Positions 51,501-60,173 of a stretch of 64,000 nt of DNA are shown in pieces; the stretch's first letter is position 1, and the number at the start of each line of letters is the position of its first letter. The DNA is from Inquilinus sp. KBS0705 (GTDB taxonomy: Bacteria > Bacteroidota > Bacteroidia > Sphingobacteriales > Sphingobacteriaceae): contig VCCI02000004.1 of the NCBI GenBank assembly GCA_005938025.2, forward strand, positions 62,001-126,000, in the 5' to 3' direction. The notes beneath the pieces were generated by a model. That model was not told the DNA's origin. It saw only the letters and a program-made list of their open reading frames with translations, and ran no database searches. A program made the position numbers and the translations under genes.

Positions 51501-51586
51501 TTTTAGCAGCACTGCCGTTGTTATTAATAGTGCTACCCAGCATGATGCGTGTATTTTACCGCAACCACCAGTTTGATAAAAAGTAA
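48536..51586 (+). CDS. RND-family efflux permease
   Basis: 1016 residues, twelve membrane helices. Opening DKLNNFFITHKKPISLMLFIILLGGGFAYSRLQ; TM4 carries GLIIDDAIVVVEQI with the paired aspartates of proton-driven hydrophobic/drug pumps; TM10-11 motif IGENAIFTFWQF and SISTRLRPKLMTALGAIIALMPLALG. The divergent periplasmic loops and the GENAI variant separate it from the AcrB-like pump at 24 kb, so substrates probably differ. Final gene of the three-gene operon; convergent with the PAP2 gene 9 bases away. Confidence 0.93.
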   Translation: MDKLNNFFITHKKPISLMLFIILLGGGFAYSRLQTSLFPEITFPKIKVIADAGLQPVNKMMVTVTKPLENAIKQVPDLHYVRSTTSRGSCEISAYMNWDADIDLSQQRIESRIAQIKNDLPPEVSVTVEKMNPSILPVSGYTLESHNLSPIELKQLATYTVKPFLSQVDGVSEIRVIGGKTKEYWLVLNRQKMSSLGLTPDMISNALTQTAFIKSEGYLSDYKMLYLTVTDASVNTSQQLQNLVISNDRKRVIQLKDVAEIQINPGIEYTKINANGHEGVLIAVIKQPNSNLVDLSSAMADKVAALQKVLPKGVTIKPYYIQADFVNESVKSVSDSLWIGLALAIIVAIIFLRSVKASATILITIPVTLCLTLIVLYAIGYTLNIMTLGAIAAAIGLIIDDAIVVVEQIHRTHEEHPEEPTLALLQRAIDYLFPAMVGSSVSTIVIFIPFLLMTGVAGAYFKVMTNTMIITLVCSFFVTWIGLPVIYLLLTKNKAGNSLKAKEEAHGVKRQRWVSFFILRPFVSIIVILLLVAVIVFIPSKLETGFLPDMDEGSIVLDYNSPPGTSLEETDRMLRQIETIILKEPEVQAYSRRTGTEMGFFITEPNKGDYLIQLKKGHDKSTEEVISDLRQKIEASQPALRVDFGQVIGDMLGDLMTSTQPIEIKVFGDDQAKLQQLSKQVAAIVTDIKGTADVFDGIVIAGPSVNIIPDYAKLAQYDLNPSALQLQVQSALEGNVIGNLFEKEQQSAIRMVYPGNRQLDVAGIKGLNLFLPNGRLIPITQLAKVELHTGDAEIERENLQAMGVISARLENSDLGTVIPAIQKGIAEKINLPPGYHVEYGGAYAEQQQSFKELLMILVTASLLVFGVILFLFKQFRIALLILVVAVLGIGGSLLALFLTHTPLNVGSYTGLIMIVGIIGENAIFTFWQFRESARESSVDDAIVYSISTRLRPKLMTALGAIIALMPLALGIGAGAQLHQPLAIAVIGGFLAALPLLLIVLPSMMRVFYRNHQFDKK

Positions 51587-51595
51587 TTAAACGGA

Positions 51596-52444
51596 TCAAA
51601 ACTCCATGGCAAACTGCATACCTAATACTCCGTTGTTATAGGAAGGCAAGAGTAAAGAGCTGCTGCTGCGTTGTTTCTTCAATTCAACAGGTACGTCTTT
51701 ATTTTTTTCTTTATCGCGGTCGCCTTTAAAAAAGGTGTTACGTATATAGGGATATAGTAAGTAGGCACCCTTGGTAGCCAAAATACCAAAGCCTGCCCCG
51801 GCTATTACATCACTAAACCAGTGGTCGCGGTTATAAATACGCAAAACGCCTGTAGCCGTTGCAAAGCCGTACCCTACAGCGCTATATCCTATTGATTTAC
51901 CGCCCAACTCCTGCGCCATAAATTCGGCACCGGCAAAGGCATTGGCGGTATGGCCTGAAGGGAACGAATAATAATTTGATCCGTCGGGGCGTAACCGGTG
52001 GGTAGCTTTTTTAAGTATAAAAGTTGTTGCCCCCATCATACCCTCGGCCATCAGGTAAATAAACGTACGATCTACAAAGGTATTTTTACCGTGTACCCCA
52101 ACCAGGTTTAGCCCATAAACCAAAGCTGCGGGCGTGTACTGAAAATAGTTTTCGGGATGGTGCTTAAAGTTAGGATGATCCTCATTTACGTCATTATAAA
52201 TACTTACATCCAATCGCCTTACCGCAGGTATAAAAAAGTTACTTGCCCCATAAGCTACCAACACAGCCGGCGGCACCATGGCCCACGCCTTTGTATGCAG
52301 GTGTTTAACGGTATCGGGCACCGTTAACAAGTCCTTTTTTAGCGTATCAATAACACTTACTTTCTTGGTAGTATCGGTGGTAACTTGCTGTGCGTTGGCC
52401 TTAAAAGCTAAAAGGCATAATATAATAACAACTACTTTTTTCAA
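51596..52444 (-). CDS. Exported PAP2-family phosphatase
   Basis: 282 residues from a TTG start (no in-frame ATG follows in time to keep the signal sequence MKKVVVIILCLLAFKANAQ). The PAP2 active-site triad of motifs is complete: KKATHRLRP, FPSGHTAN and RIYNRDHWFSDV. PAP2 enzymes dephosphorylate lipids such as undecaprenyl pyrophosphate or phosphatidic acid at the periplasmic face. Last gene of the probable response-regulator operon; the 24-base gap after the beta-propeller gene supports co-transcription. Confidence 0.9.
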   Translation of the reverse strand: MKKVVVIILCLLAFKANAQQVTTDTTKKVSVIDTLKKDLLTVPDTVKHLHTKAWAMVPPAVLVAYGASNFFIPAVRRLDVSIYNDVNEDHPNFKHHPENYFQYTPAALVYGLNLVGVHGKNTFVDRTFIYLMAEGMMGATTFILKKATHRLRPDGSNYYSFPSGHTANAFAGAEFMAQELGGKSIGYSAVGYGFATATGVLRIYNRDHWFSDVIAGAGFGILATKGAYLLYPYIRNTFFKGDRDKEKNKDVPVELKKQRSSSSLLLPSYNNGVLGMQFAMEF

Positions 52445-52468
52445 ACTAAGGGGTATAAATTAACAGTC

Positions 52469-53500
52469 CTATTTTCCTAATTCTATTACATGAAAAGTAC
52501 CCGGTACCACTTTAGGCCACGGGTGCGCATTATCTGCAGTTGGTGCAACGGCCTGTGTTTGGGCTGTTGGTAAAAACAAATGATGAGTAAGCTCATCAAT
52601 ACCAATGGTGCGTGCGCCCTTTTCTGTAGCAATGTTTTCTACAAATATAAATTTATTGGCGCTAACTTCTTTTATTACAGATACGTTGCCATCACCGTTT
52701 GATGAATACGCCAGTTTTAAAGCCGGGTCAAAGGCCACGCCATCGCAATCGCCAATGGCAAACTTTGCCAGGTTTTTACCATTTGTGGCATCCATAACTA
52801 CCATGGTTTGGTTACCACCGCAGCCAATAAATAAACGATTGGTCGCCCTGTCTATTGCCAAACCCGAAGGTTCGTCGCCATTAAGTATCTTGTAACGGTT
52901 TAAAACCTTATATGTTTTAGCATCAATTACAACTACCTCGTTGGTAGTTTCGGCGTTTACAAATATTTTGCCTTTACCATCAGATACACCTGTCTCGGGC
53001 TTGGCTCCCAGCGGAATGGTAGCCACTAGCTTATCGGTAGCCGGGTCTATTACGCTGGCATCCTTACTGCGTCCGTTAAATGTGTATACCTTTTTCGAAA
53101 AATCATCATAAAATATAGCATCCGGATTGGTGCCTACCGGTATCCTGGTTATTTCGGCATTGGTTTTCAGGTTAAAAACCAAGCATGTGTTATCGCGGCC
53201 ATTGCTTACGTAACCTTTACCCAAACCCTTTACCAATGCTATGCCATGCACCCCATTGGTGTTTGGAATAATGCCTATCGAGTCGCCGGTAACTGTGCTT
53301 AGAATATTAACCTGCGTACCATGCGATACATAAATCTTTTTTTCCGCGGCATCAACGGTTACATAATCCCAACCGCCTTCGCCTTTAATAGCATGTTTTT
53401 TTATAATATGCAAACCCGTGCCTTTTTGCGCAAAAGCGTTGGCACAACAAAGCGTAACCATGCAAAGCAACAATCCCTTTAAAATTTTAATGTGTTTCAT
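52469..53500 (-). CDS. YncE-like exported beta-propeller protein
   Basis: 343 residues with signal peptide (1-24). Seven-bladed propeller of YVTN/YncE type with repeats such as VGTNPDAIFYDDFSKKVYTFNGRSKDASVIDPATDKLVATIPLG and GDEPSGLAIDRATNRLFIGCGG. Such proteins are periplasmic or surface exposed and are linked to iron, DNA or surface functions elsewhere; role here unknown. It lies between the histidine kinase and PAP2 genes on one strand. Confidence 0.88.
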   Translation of the reverse strand: MKHIKILKGLLLCMVTLCCANAFAQKGTGLHIIKKHAIKGEGGWDYVTVDAAEKKIYVSHGTQVNILSTVTGDSIGIIPNTNGVHGIALVKGLGKGYVSNGRDNTCLVFNLKTNAEITRIPVGTNPDAIFYDDFSKKVYTFNGRSKDASVIDPATDKLVATIPLGAKPETGVSDGKGKIFVNAETTNEVVVIDAKTYKVLNRYKILNGDEPSGLAIDRATNRLFIGCGGNQTMVVMDATNGKNLAKFAIGDCDGVAFDPALKLAYSSNGDGNVSVIKEVSANKFIFVENIATEKGARTIGIDELTHHLFLPTAQTQAVAPTADNAHPWPKVVPGTFHVIELGK

Positions 53501-53563
53501 ACCTGCTATTTAATTTAATGCTATATAAAAATCTATTCTGTTTAAAATCTGAAGTTGGCGTCA

Positions 53564-54814
53564 TCAAAAGCTGATCTCAAAAACGTGCACCTTAGCCATG
53601 TATTTGTACACAATATCCCAGTTGTAAACCGAGCAGATATTTTTTACAATGGTTAAGCCTAAACCGGTGCCTTCAGATTTACTGCTTTTTTGAAACCTGT
53701 CAAATACGGTATCACCATTTAGGGGCGTATCAGCGCCTGTATTTTCAAAAATAAGCTTATCGGCACTTAAGCTAACGTTTATTGTGCCGTTAGCATTATT
53801 GTGCCTTATAGCGTTACTAAAAAGGTTATTCAGTAAAATGTCTATCAGGTATTTACTGGCGGTTACCTCCTTCTCGCCCAGTGTTTGTTCCAACCGGATG
53901 TTTTTATCGTGCATTAACTCCTGAAACTGCCTCGACTTTTCGGTTACCATGCTTTTAACATCAATTTGCTCGGTATTGTCTATAAGGTTATTCTCAATTT
54001 TAACCAGCAACAAAAGCGATTGGTTAAGCCGCGACAGTTTACCCGCCGCGCCATATATATCGTGTATCTGGTCAAATTGCTCAGGTTTTAAGGTTTCGTC
54101 CTGTATAAGGGTATCCAGTTTTGAGGTGATCACCGCCAGCGGGGTAAGCATCTCATGCGAGGCATTTTCGGTAAATTGCTTCAGGTTTTGAAAATCGCTT
54201 TTTACCCGCGACGACATCACCGCGATGGCGCTATCCAGTTCATTAAATTCGTCAACATTGTTATCGGCCAGCTTAAACCCGCTGGGTTCTGATACATTAA
54301 AAGCTTTTAAATGGCCAATAAGGCCATAAAATGGTTGCCATATATCGTTTAGCAAATACCGGTTGGCTAAAAACAATACGGTTAACAAAACTATGGTTAG
54401 CACCAGGGTTATTATGGCAATAACTTGTATCATGTATTCAGTACTTTCTCTTGATATGGTGATGATACACTTATAGTTTTGCCCTTTAAAGTTAATCTGC
54501 CTTTCTACAGCCCTGCCGTCACTTTTTGTTTTTAACTTTTTGTCGCAATACACCGTATCAAAAAACCGGGTGTTTATTTTTGTATTACTTGTTTTTATAA
54601 ATACGGTCTCGTTCTCATCAAAATCAGCCGGCCGGGGTAGTTGCTGATGCTGGTCAATGTATTCTATAACCTCAGCTACCTCTTTAGACAGGTCGCGGTC
54701 CAGTTGGTCGCGGGCTATACTGTTTATGGCAAAAAAGTAAATAATGCCCCCTATAAGCAATACCGAAATAGTACCCACAATACTCACCTTATTGTAATAG
54801 GCGGACAGCTTCAT
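53564..54814 (-). CDS. Sensor histidine kinase
   Basis: 416 residues. TM1 (about 10-30), a periplasmic loop of about 95 residues (31-127), TM2 (about 128-152), a HAMP-like linker, then the HisKA domain with phospho-acceptor His in ENASHEMLTPLAVI (H220) and a HATPase domain with NNLFSNAIRHN (N box), ENTGAD (G1 region) and GTGLGLTIVK (G2). The signal is not evident from the loop. Three bases after the response-regulator stop, so coupled translation and a cognate pair are expected. Confidence 0.94.
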   Translation of the reverse strand: MKLSAYYNKVSIVGTISVLLIGGIIYFFAINSIARDQLDRDLSKEVAEVIEYIDQHQQLPRPADFDENETVFIKTSNTKINTRFFDTVYCDKKLKTKSDGRAVERQINFKGQNYKCIITISRESTEYMIQVIAIITLVLTIVLLTVLFLANRYLLNDIWQPFYGLIGHLKAFNVSEPSGFKLADNNVDEFNELDSAIAVMSSRVKSDFQNLKQFTENASHEMLTPLAVITSKLDTLIQDETLKPEQFDQIHDIYGAAGKLSRLNQSLLLLVKIENNLIDNTEQIDVKSMVTEKSRQFQELMHDKNIRLEQTLGEKEVTASKYLIDILLNNLFSNAIRHNNANGTINVSLSADKLIFENTGADTPLNGDTVFDRFQKSSKSEGTGLGLTIVKNICSVYNWDIVYKYMAKVHVFEISF

Positions 54815-54817
54815 TCT

Positions 54818-55492
54818 TTAGGCGCTGAATTTATAACCTATCCCATATATCGATCGCAGGTAATCGTTCGCCGATGCATCCATCATCTTTTTACGCAGGT
54901 TTTTAATGTGGGTATATAAAAAGTCGAAGTTATCGTGCATATCCATTTCATCTCCCCATAGGTGCTCGGCAATGGCGTTTTTTGATATTACCTTGCCCTT
55001 GTTTGCAATAAAATAAAGCAGCATATCAAACTCTTTACGGGTTAAAAACACAGGCGTGCCGTTAATTTCGACCGTGCGGCCCTGCAAGTTTATAGCAATT
55101 TCGTTAAAAATTATGGTATTGTTGCCATTGGCGGCTTTACGTCTAAAAATTGCTACTACACGGGCCTTAAGCTCCGCCAGGTGAAAAGGCTTCACCAAAT
55201 AATCATCAGCACCAATGTTAAGGCCCTTTATGCGGTCATCTAACGAGTTACGGGCCGATATAATGATAACCGCCTCGTTCTTCATTTTAGATTTTAAGTA
55301 ATCTAAAACCGCAAATCCTTCGCCATCGGGCAAGCCGATATCCAGCAAAACACAATCGTAATCGTAGCAAGCCAGTTTATGCATGGCACCTGCAAGGTCG
55401 TGTGCGCTTTCGCAAACATTACCATCTTCGCTTAGGTAGCTTGTAATATTCTCTCGCAGGCCCTGTTCATCTTCTACTATTAGTATTTTCAA
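54818..55492 (-). CDS. OmpR/PhoB-family response regulator
   Basis: 224 residues from a TTG start giving MKILIVEDEQ. Receiver domain with Asp pocket (E7, D8), phospho-acceptor D51 in CVLLDIGLPDG, and Lys in YLVKPF. Winged-helix output domain with LTRKEFDMLLYFIANKGKVISKNAIAEHLWGD and LRSIYGIGYKF. Partner of the following kinase. It likely regulates its own operon (beta-propeller, PAP2) and perhaps the divergent cytochrome gene; a dyad at 55597-55613 lies between them. Confidence 0.95.
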   Translation of the reverse strand: MKILIVEDEQGLRENITSYLSEDGNVCESAHDLAGAMHKLACYDYDCVLLDIGLPDGEGFAVLDYLKSKMKNEAVIIISARNSLDDRIKGLNIGADDYLVKPFHLAELKARVVAIFRRKAANGNNTIIFNEIAINLQGRTVEINGTPVFLTRKEFDMLLYFIANKGKVISKNAIAEHLWGDEMDMHDNFDFLYTHIKNLRKKMMDASANDYLRSIYGIGYKFSA

Positions 55493-55596
55493 AGGTTGTT
55501 TTTATCAAATATAATTATTGATGTTGAAGAAATTCTGAAGCACAACTTACTTCAGTTTTAACTCAATTTTATTATTTATTTTTATTTTGACATAAT

Positions 55597-55613
55597 CCGT
55601 ATAACTCATACGG
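55597..55613. promoter_or_regulatory. Dyad in the divergent promoter region
   Basis: CCGTAT-aactc-ATACGG, 105 bases before the response-regulator start and 51 bases before the cytochrome b start. Candidate regulator site. Confidence 0.45.
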
Positions 55614-55663
55614 CATAACATAATTAATAAACAACTGTATTACATCAGTATAATTTATAAAAC

Positions 55664-56338
55664 ATGGCAACTATTGAACCTACCCGTAGAGATGTACAAC
55701 ACCCCACACAAATAAAAAGGTATTCGGCATCGTTACGTTTTTGGCATTGGGTAAATTTCATTGTGATAAGCGGCTCGTTAATTACGGTACTCATCAATTC
55801 AACCATAACAGATGACCGCGCAACATCGGGCCTGTTAAAAACCGAGCTGCAAAAATCGGGCGCTACCGTAACTGATGAGCAGACACGGGGAGCCGCGCAT
55901 GCCTTAAGCGATAGCGTTTGGGCCGTGCATATTTATTTTGGCTATGTATTAGCAGGGTTACTGGTGTTTAGGTTACTATTGGAGTTTTTTCAGCTGGCCG
56001 ACCAAAGGTTTATCCGCAAAATGAAGAGCGCCTACAAGCAGTTTAACACTATTAAAAAACGCGAAGTTGCCCGCCACGAATTGACCGTAAAAGCCATATA
56101 CGCTGTTTTTTACCTGCTGCTTATTGTAATGGCAGTAACCGGTTTGTTCCTGGCTTTTGAAGATGCTATGGAACCGTATAAAGCCATCAGGCATTCGGTT
56201 AAAGAAGTGCATGGCTTTTGCATGTATCTTATTATTGCCTTTATAGTAGTGCATTTAGCTGGTGTGTACCTGGCCGAGCGCAAGGATGGTAAAGGTATTG
56301 TATCTGACATGATAAACGGCGGCGCAGAAAACAATTAA
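55664..56338 (+). CDS. Cytochrome b561-type membrane protein
   Basis: 224 residues with about four membrane helices. Haem-ligand-like histidines fall in or next to helices: RFWHWVNF (H28), WAVHIYFGY, EVHGFCMY and FIVVHLAGVY. The FWHWVN opening and the HGFCMYLIIAFIVVHLAGVY end resemble cytochrome b subunits of hydrogenases and b561 proteins, which carry electrons between quinol and periplasmic partners. It lies between a two-component operon and a redox operon; partner unknown. Five bases before the next gene. Confidence 0.8.
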   Translation: MATIEPTRRDVQHPTQIKRYSASLRFWHWVNFIVISGSLITVLINSTITDDRATSGLLKTELQKSGATVTDEQTRGAAHALSDSVWAVHIYFGYVLAGLLVFRLLLEFFQLADQRFIRKMKSAYKQFNTIKKREVARHELTVKAIYAVFYLLLIVMAVTGLFLAFEDAMEPYKAIRHSVKEVHGFCMYLIIAFIVVHLAGVYLAERKDGKGIVSDMINGGAENN

Positions 56339-56343
56339 TTATT

Positions 56344-57108
56344 ATGCTTAAAATTTTATTCGCTGCTTTAATTATCGTTTTTGTATCTGACCATGCAAAG
56401 GCGCAAGACAACTACGAGATACAGGTATATGGCTCGGAAACTATAGAAAAGGGCCGCACTATGCTGGAATTGCATAGCAACTATACCGCCAGTGGGTTTA
56501 AAACAGGCAGCAACGGTGAGTTGCCCGATAACCATGTATTCCACGAAACTATTGAGATAACCCACGGCTGGACCACCTGGTTCGAAACCGGATTTTATAT
56601 TTTTAATTCGTTGGGTAGTGGTGGCCGCTCGGCTTATGTGGGCTCGCACATACGGCCACGGGTTATGGCTCCCTTAAGCTGGCACCTTCCTGTGGGACTA
56701 AGCCTTTCTACCGAATTTGGCTTTCAAAAAAGGGCATACTCGGCCAATACCAGTAGTTTAGAGATACGACCCATCATAGACAAAAAGTGGAACAAATTGT
56801 ACATATCGGTAAACCCAACATTAGAAAAAAGCTTTAACGGGCCCGATAAAAATTTGGGGTTGATTTTTTCGCCAAATGTTAAGGGTAGCTACGATGTAAG
56901 CAAGGTGGTAGCACTGGGGCTTGAATACTATGGCAGTACCGGGCCCTTTTTCCATTACGATGCATTTCAGCAGCAACAACAACAGCTTTTTGCGGCAACC
57001 GACCTAAATGTGAGCCCCAACATTGAGCTAAACGGGGGGATAGGTTATGGTTTTACTAAAGGCACCGATAAAGCCATATTTAAAATAATATTAGGCCGCA
57101 GGTTTTAA
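56344..57108 (+). CDS. Exported beta-barrel-like protein, function unknown
   Basis: 254 residues with signal peptide (1-20). The mature part is a run of amphipathic beta strands (GRTMLELHSNYTASG, TWFETGFYIFN, GLSLSTEFGFQKRAYS, NIELNGGIGYGF) ending RF, consistent with an outer-membrane barrel of about 12 strands. I do not recognise a family. Five bases after the cytochrome b gene, so the two are co-transcribed and may share a redox or envelope role. Confidence 0.7.
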   Translation: MLKILFAALIIVFVSDHAKAQDNYEIQVYGSETIEKGRTMLELHSNYTASGFKTGSNGELPDNHVFHETIEITHGWTTWFETGFYIFNSLGSGGRSAYVGSHIRPRVMAPLSWHLPVGLSLSTEFGFQKRAYSANTSSLEIRPIIDKKWNKLYISVNPTLEKSFNGPDKNLGLIFSPNVKGSYDVSKVVALGLEYYGSTGPFFHYDAFQQQQQQLFAATDLNVSPNIELNGGIGYGFTKGTDKAIFKIILGRRF

Positions 57109-57188
57109 CACAAACACTATATATTTTTTGTAAACAAAACAATATTAGCTTTTTATGCTTCATGTATTACACTAACAAAAAACATATC

Positions 57189-57680
57189 ATGAAGAAACTA
57201 CTTTTTGCAGCAGCTATACTACTTAGCTGTTTTGCTTTTAAAGCCGCTAATGCGCAAATAAGCGTAAACCTTGGTGTAAACATTGGCAGCCAGCCTGCCT
57301 GGGGCCCTGTTGGCTACGACCGTGCCGACTATTATTATATGCCCGATATTGATACTTATTATTCGGTGCCTACACACCAATATGTTTATTACGAAAACAA
57401 CACCTGGGTACGCCGTACAACCTTACCTGTACGCTACCGCAATTATAATGTATATGACGGCTATAAAGTAGTTATAAACGAAAGAAGGCCCTGGCTTAGA
57501 AACGATGTATACCGTGTAAAGTATGCAGGCTATAAAGGAAAAAAGGGACAAACTATTATACGCGATAGCCGCGACGAAAAGTACCGCGAACATTGGGATA
57601 ACGGCAAACACAAGGGCTGGGCTAAACAAGGCGATAGAGGCAACGGTGGCGGCCATGGTAAAGGCCACGGCAAACATTAA
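57189..57680 (+). CDS. Exported Tyr-rich protein with His/Gly-rich tail
   Basis: 163 residues from the ATG giving signal peptide MKKLLFAAAILLSCFAFKAANAQ; an in-frame ATG nine codons earlier is less likely. The middle is aromatic and basic (RADYYYMPDIDTYYSVPTHQ, YVYYENNTWVRRTTLP), a pattern I know from uncharacterised Bacteroidota exported proteins. The C-terminus is GNGGGHGKGHGKH, which could bind metal. No known function. It lies 80 bases after the barrel gene and before a terminator. Confidence 0.7.
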   Translation: MKKLLFAAAILLSCFAFKAANAQISVNLGVNIGSQPAWGPVGYDRADYYYMPDIDTYYSVPTHQYVYYENNTWVRRTTLPVRYRNYNVYDGYKVVINERRPWLRNDVYRVKYAGYKGKKGQTIIRDSRDEKYREHWDNGKHKGWAKQGDRGNGGGHGKGHGKH

Positions 57681-57697
57681 TATTATTATTTAATTCA

Positions 57698-57738
57698 ACA
57701 AAAAAGCGGGTTGCCTTATGGGCAGCCCGCTTTTTTGT
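57698..57738. terminator. Bidirectional terminator
   Basis: AAAAAAGCGGG and CCCGCTTTTTT arms with inner TGCC/GGCA pairing and a TTAT loop. Flanked by A and T runs, serving the convergent plus and minus operons. Confidence 0.9.
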
Positions 57739-57741
57739 TTA

Positions 57742-58965
57742 CTATTTAAATTTTAAAGCCAGGGTTACAATGTTAGAATTTAAACCAGTTGAGCGCATAT
57801 AGTGTCCGGCCCTGAGTTCGAGCGAGGTAAAATGCGCTGAGCCAAACACCCCATTAGGCGGCGATAAGCGGATGTTTGCACCCACAAAATTACTGTGCAG
57901 GCTCGACAGGTCATAGTCGCTGGTGTAAAATTGCGCGTTAGGGTCGTGTTGGCCGTAGGGGGCAAAGTAACGGGTGCCCACCTGGGTATTATACCTGTAA
58001 AACGGACTTACCGATACAAACGAGGTTAGCTTTACCGGTATTTCCAGTTCGGCCGTATGTGCCCTTATGCCCCAGTTATCCATATAATAGCGGTAAAAGG
58101 CGCGTATAATGAAGTGGTCGTCCAGAAAGTAGTTTAGCCTTAAACCAATAGGCAGCTTGTACCTGTTATCGGGCAGGTTTTCTACCCTTTCAGATCCATC
58201 TGTAAAATAATCGCGCTGGTATTTGGTAGCCAGTAAGCCATGCTGGTACGATGGTTCTACTATTATAGCCGCCTGCAACCTGCTGGTTAATACCTGCGAA
58301 AGCGAGAATGATGTACTGTACGAGTTACGCGGCTTAGAATCAACCGGGCGGTTATCTTCTTTATCCGAACCCGAGCCATAACCCGGCGGCCTAAGCTCTA
58401 CGGGCAATATTACTTTCCACTTGTCTAAAAACACGTTCGCCTTAAAGTCAAATTGTGTGTTCTTGTTTTTTGATAACCTGGTAAAATTTAACCCCGCACC
58501 TACTGATTGATAATCAAACTCGTGCGAGTATGATGCCGTTAGGCCAAAGGCATTGCCTGTTTTATCGTTAGATACCGTCCAGTTTAACGATGGGTATACG
58601 CGAGTATCCTGCATTGATGCCGAAGAAACGCTGTAAGGGTCAATTTTATCAGACGAAGCTGATGTGTAATGATCTACCCCTAACTCAAACAAAAAAGTAT
58701 GCTTTTTACCGCTTTTGCCATATTTTGATAACTGCAGATCGAAGGTATTGGCAAAGTCGGTCAGTTTCTCGGTTCCTATACCGCCTGTAACCGCCGAGTT
58801 ATTACCATTCTGATGATAGTAGGCCGATACAAAATTCACCTCGTCTATTTTAAGCTTACGCGCTTCGTAATTTGTCGAATCTTTAACAGGCTTTGGGGTA
58901 GTTTGCGCATGCGAGGCCAAAATGCCCATATACATGGCAATAACACCTAAATATATTTTTCTCAT
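57742..58965 (-). CDS. DUF3570 outer-membrane barrel protein
   Basis: 407 residues with signal peptide (1-20). The region after KIDEVNFVSAYYHQNGNNSAVTGGIGTEKL is made of long paired beta strands ending VTLALKFK, as in DUF3570 proteins, which are predicted outer-membrane barrels. Last gene of the redox operon after DUF4266, a pairing I know from other genomes. It may be the surface part of an electron-transfer or copper-linked system; this is inference. Confidence 0.88.
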   Translation of the reverse strand: MRKIYLGVIAMYMGILASHAQTTPKPVKDSTNYEARKLKIDEVNFVSAYYHQNGNNSAVTGGIGTEKLTDFANTFDLQLSKYGKSGKKHTFLFELGVDHYTSASSDKIDPYSVSSASMQDTRVYPSLNWTVSNDKTGNAFGLTASYSHEFDYQSVGAGLNFTRLSKNKNTQFDFKANVFLDKWKVILPVELRPPGYGSGSDKEDNRPVDSKPRNSYSTSFSLSQVLTSRLQAAIIVEPSYQHGLLATKYQRDYFTDGSERVENLPDNRYKLPIGLRLNYFLDDHFIIRAFYRYYMDNWGIRAHTAELEIPVKLTSFVSVSPFYRYNTQVGTRYFAPYGQHDPNAQFYTSDYDLSSLHSNFVGANIRLSPPNGVFGSAHFTSLELRAGHYMRSTGLNSNIVTLALKFK

Positions 58966-58982
58966 TTAAAATCGCTTAAATA

Positions 58983-59210
58983 TTAATTACAACCACAACC
59001 ACCGCCGCTTTTGCCGCCATTAGCACCCGAACCACCTTCGCGGTAAAGCTGAAAGCTTTGTTCAAATTTTTGCGATTTACGCGCGGTCAGATCCATTTCG
59101 GTATCATTTAGCCTGTTTTTTTGGTAGGGTTTTACCGCCACGCACGATGCCATACTGCCAAGTATGCAAAGGCACGCCACAGTTAGAATTTTAAGGGGCA
59201 TTTTATTCAT
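58983..59210 (-). CDS. DUF4266 lipoprotein with Cys-Gly-Cys tail
   Basis: 75 residues with lipoprotein signal ending GSMASC (acylated Cys 23). VKPYQKNRLNDTEMDL is the family core, and the C-terminal GGKSGGGCGCN matches the Gly-rich Cys-Gly-Cys end I know from DUF4266 proteins. The two tail cysteines could bind metal or form a disulfide. An RNA or peptide-modification role is not supported here. It sits between ApbE and DUF3570 with gaps of 9 and 17 bases, so it is part of the same operon. Confidence 0.85.
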   Translation of the reverse strand: MNKMPLKILTVACLCILGSMASCVAVKPYQKNRLNDTEMDLTARKSQKFEQSFQLYREGGSGANGGKSGGGCGCN

Positions 59211-59219
59211 CTGTATGGG

Positions 59220-60173
59220 TTATTTAATATTTATATTTTTTGAAGTATAAAGGCAACTGTTATCGGCAATTATTACACAAGCGGTTTGTTGCAATTGGTT
59301 AATAAGGTTTAAACCAACGTTAACACCCATTACAGTTACAGGGGTTGCCATGGCATCGGCAAACTCGGCACTGGGGCTAATAATGCTTACGCTTTTTATA
59401 CCGCTTACCGGCAACCCGGTTTTAGGGTCGATAGTGTGCGAATATTTTTTACCGTTTATAACAGCGTACTTGGCATAATTACCAGATGTGGCAATGGCCA
59501 TATTACTAATGTTCAGGGTCGAAAATGGCGTAACCTCCTGGTCGGGGTCGGCAATGGCTATTGTCCAGGGTTTGCCATTGGGCTGGGTCCCCCAGGTAAT
59601 AAGGTCGCCGGCCGCGTTTACAATGCCGCTTTCAACACCATTACTTTGTAGCACCGCTTTGGCCTTATCGGCGGCGTAACCTTTGCCAATACCGCCAAAG
59701 CCTATACGCATTCCTTTTTCTTTTAAAAAAACGGTGGTATTTTCGGCATCCAGCAACACATTTTTATAGTTGATCAACCTTACCGATTCGCGCGCGGTTT
59801 TCGCATCGGGCAGGGCGGTCATGTTTACATCAAAGTTCCACAGGCTTTTATCAATAGAACCGTAGGTAATATCAAAAGCACCCTGTGTTAGGTCGGATAT
59901 TTTTAAAGAGCGTGCTATCAGGTCAAAAACCTCTTTATCAACCTTTACCGGGGCTATGCCGGCATTGGCGTTTATTTGGTTGGTTTGGCTATCATCGCTA
60001 AAAGTGGTAAGCAGCTTTTCTATGCGGCTAATTTCTTCAATAGCCATATCAATGCGCCTGTTGGCCCATTCGGCATTGCTGCTTACTACGCTTATTTCAA
60101 AGCGGTTGCCCATTAATTTAAGCACCCGCTTATGAACAGTTAGCTCGCTTTTTATAGCTTTAGTTACCGGCAT
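59220..60173 (-). CDS. apbE: FAD:protein FMN transferase (ApbE family)
   Basis: 317 residues. ApbE motifs: LMGNRFEISVVS, FDITYGSIDKSLW, GFGGIGKGYAADKA, NAAGDLITWG, SGNYAKY and YSHTIDPKTGLPV. The enzyme attaches FMN from FAD through a phosphoester to a Thr or Ser of target proteins, usually in the periplasm. No signal peptide or lipobox is evident at this start, which is odd; a cytoplasmic location or a missed export signal is possible. No FMN-binding-domain target lies in the window. It overlaps the thioredoxin gene by 14 bases. Confidence 0.92.
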   Translation of the reverse strand: MPVTKAIKSELTVHKRVLKLMGNRFEISVVSSNAEWANRRIDMAIEEISRIEKLLTTFSDDSQTNQINANAGIAPVKVDKEVFDLIARSLKISDLTQGAFDITYGSIDKSLWNFDVNMTALPDAKTARESVRLINYKNVLLDAENTTVFLKEKGMRIGFGGIGKGYAADKAKAVLQSNGVESGIVNAAGDLITWGTQPNGKPWTIAIADPDQEVTPFSTLNISNMAIATSGNYAKYAVINGKKYSHTIDPKTGLPVSGIKSVSIISPSAEFADAMATPVTVMGVNVGLNLINQLQQTACVIIADNSCLYTSKNINIK

